Positions 63,631 through 64,000 of a DNA stretch of 64,000 nt are shown in pieces. The translations under genes and the position numbers were made by a program. Position 1 is the first letter of the stretch. Each line of letters starts with the position of its first letter. The notes under the pieces are model-generated. The model was not told the origin of the DNA. It worked only from the letters and a program-made list of their open reading frames with translations, and did no database searches. The DNA comes from Candidatus Dormiibacterota bacterium (GTDB lineage Bacteria; Chloroflexota; Dormibacteria; Dormibacterales; Dormibacteraceae): NCBI GenBank assembly GCA_003169845.1, contig PNAG01000011.1, positions 29,042 to 93,041 on the forward strand. The letters run 5' to 3'.

Positions 63631-64000
63631 ATGAAACTGAAGCGCTGGCGTGTGGTGCTCTGCGCCGCCCTGCTGGCGGGAGGGTCAACATTCGTGGGCC
63701 AGCCCGCGCTGGCGGCCGGCTCGCCGCTGACGTGGGCCGCACCTGTGCGTATCGTCCATCAGCCGCCGTTTACGAGCACGAACCTCAATGGAATGTCGAC
63801 AATCGCGGGCACGATCACCGAGTTCCCGATACCGAACAGCAACAGTAGCCTGACTGATATCGCCAAGGGCCCGGATGGCAACCTCTGGTTCACCGGACTC
63901 ATAAGTGGAAAGGTCGGGCGGATCACGACCGGCGGTGCGAGCACCGAGTTTCCCATTCCGAGCGCCGGTGGGCCCAATGGCATCGCCGCCGGACCGGATG
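63631..64000 (+). CDS. Secreted Vgb-like propeller protein, truncated by window end (probable tenth family member)
   Basis: MKLKRWRVVLCAALLAGGSTFVGQPALAAGSPLTWAAPVRI near-identical to the 60049 N-terminus, then 'ITEFPIPNSNSSLTDIAKGPDGNLWFTGLISGKVGRITTGG'. Confidence 0.85.
   Translation, partial: MKLKRWRVVLCAALLAGGSTFVGQPALAAGSPLTWAAPVRIVHQPPFTSTNLNGMSTIAGTITEFPIPNSNSSLTDIAKGPDGNLWFTGLISGKVGRITTGGASTEFPIPSAGGPNGIAAGPD

Noticed and set aside
32753-64000. Diversity-generating retroelement as cause of N-terminal variability
   Set aside because: No reverse transcriptase ORF or template/variable repeat pair seen; heads differ by whole domains, not by adenine-specific substitutions.

Overview
High-GC bacterial chromosome window. 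Gene content (OpcA, a Tal-Pgi fusion, many secreted repeat proteins) suggests a Chloroflexota/Dormibacterota- or Actinobacteria-like organism, but this is inference. Left third (0-22 kb): serpin lipoprotein, MoxR/DUF58/transglutaminase operon, PadR-HAAS pair, ECF sigma plus membrane partner, M3 peptidase, and a compact oxidative pentose-phosphate operon (tkt, tal-pgi, gnd, zwf, opcA, pgl, rpe, rpiA) interspersed with REP-like palindromes. A tRNA-Ser(GGA) follows, with a partial 3'-end duplication 1.78 kb downstream. Middle (22-32 kb): secreted fn3 protein, spermidine-synthase-like membrane protein, CAP-domain protein with six 'DGWGGLHPFG' repeats, second ECF sigma pair, DUF2079 membrane protein. 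Right half (32.7-64 kb): the most unusual part. Nine complete large secreted proteins (a tenth is cut by the window edge) carry completely different N-terminal domains: beta-helix, PQQ-like propeller, fn3, Vgb-like propeller, GH25 lysozyme, POMP/cadherin-like, a 14x SCP-LC repeat, unknown, or none. All nine end in the same ~430-aa C-terminal module of four ordered ~105-aa 'YGGYxTGxGIQN...IVNE...SY' units, terminating at or near [FL]MSYxGQ. They are interleaved with methyltransferases, glycosyltransferases and a cupin lipoprotein. I interpret this as a modular, recombining surface-protein locus that may be undescribed. All homology calls are from reading the sequence; no searches were run.
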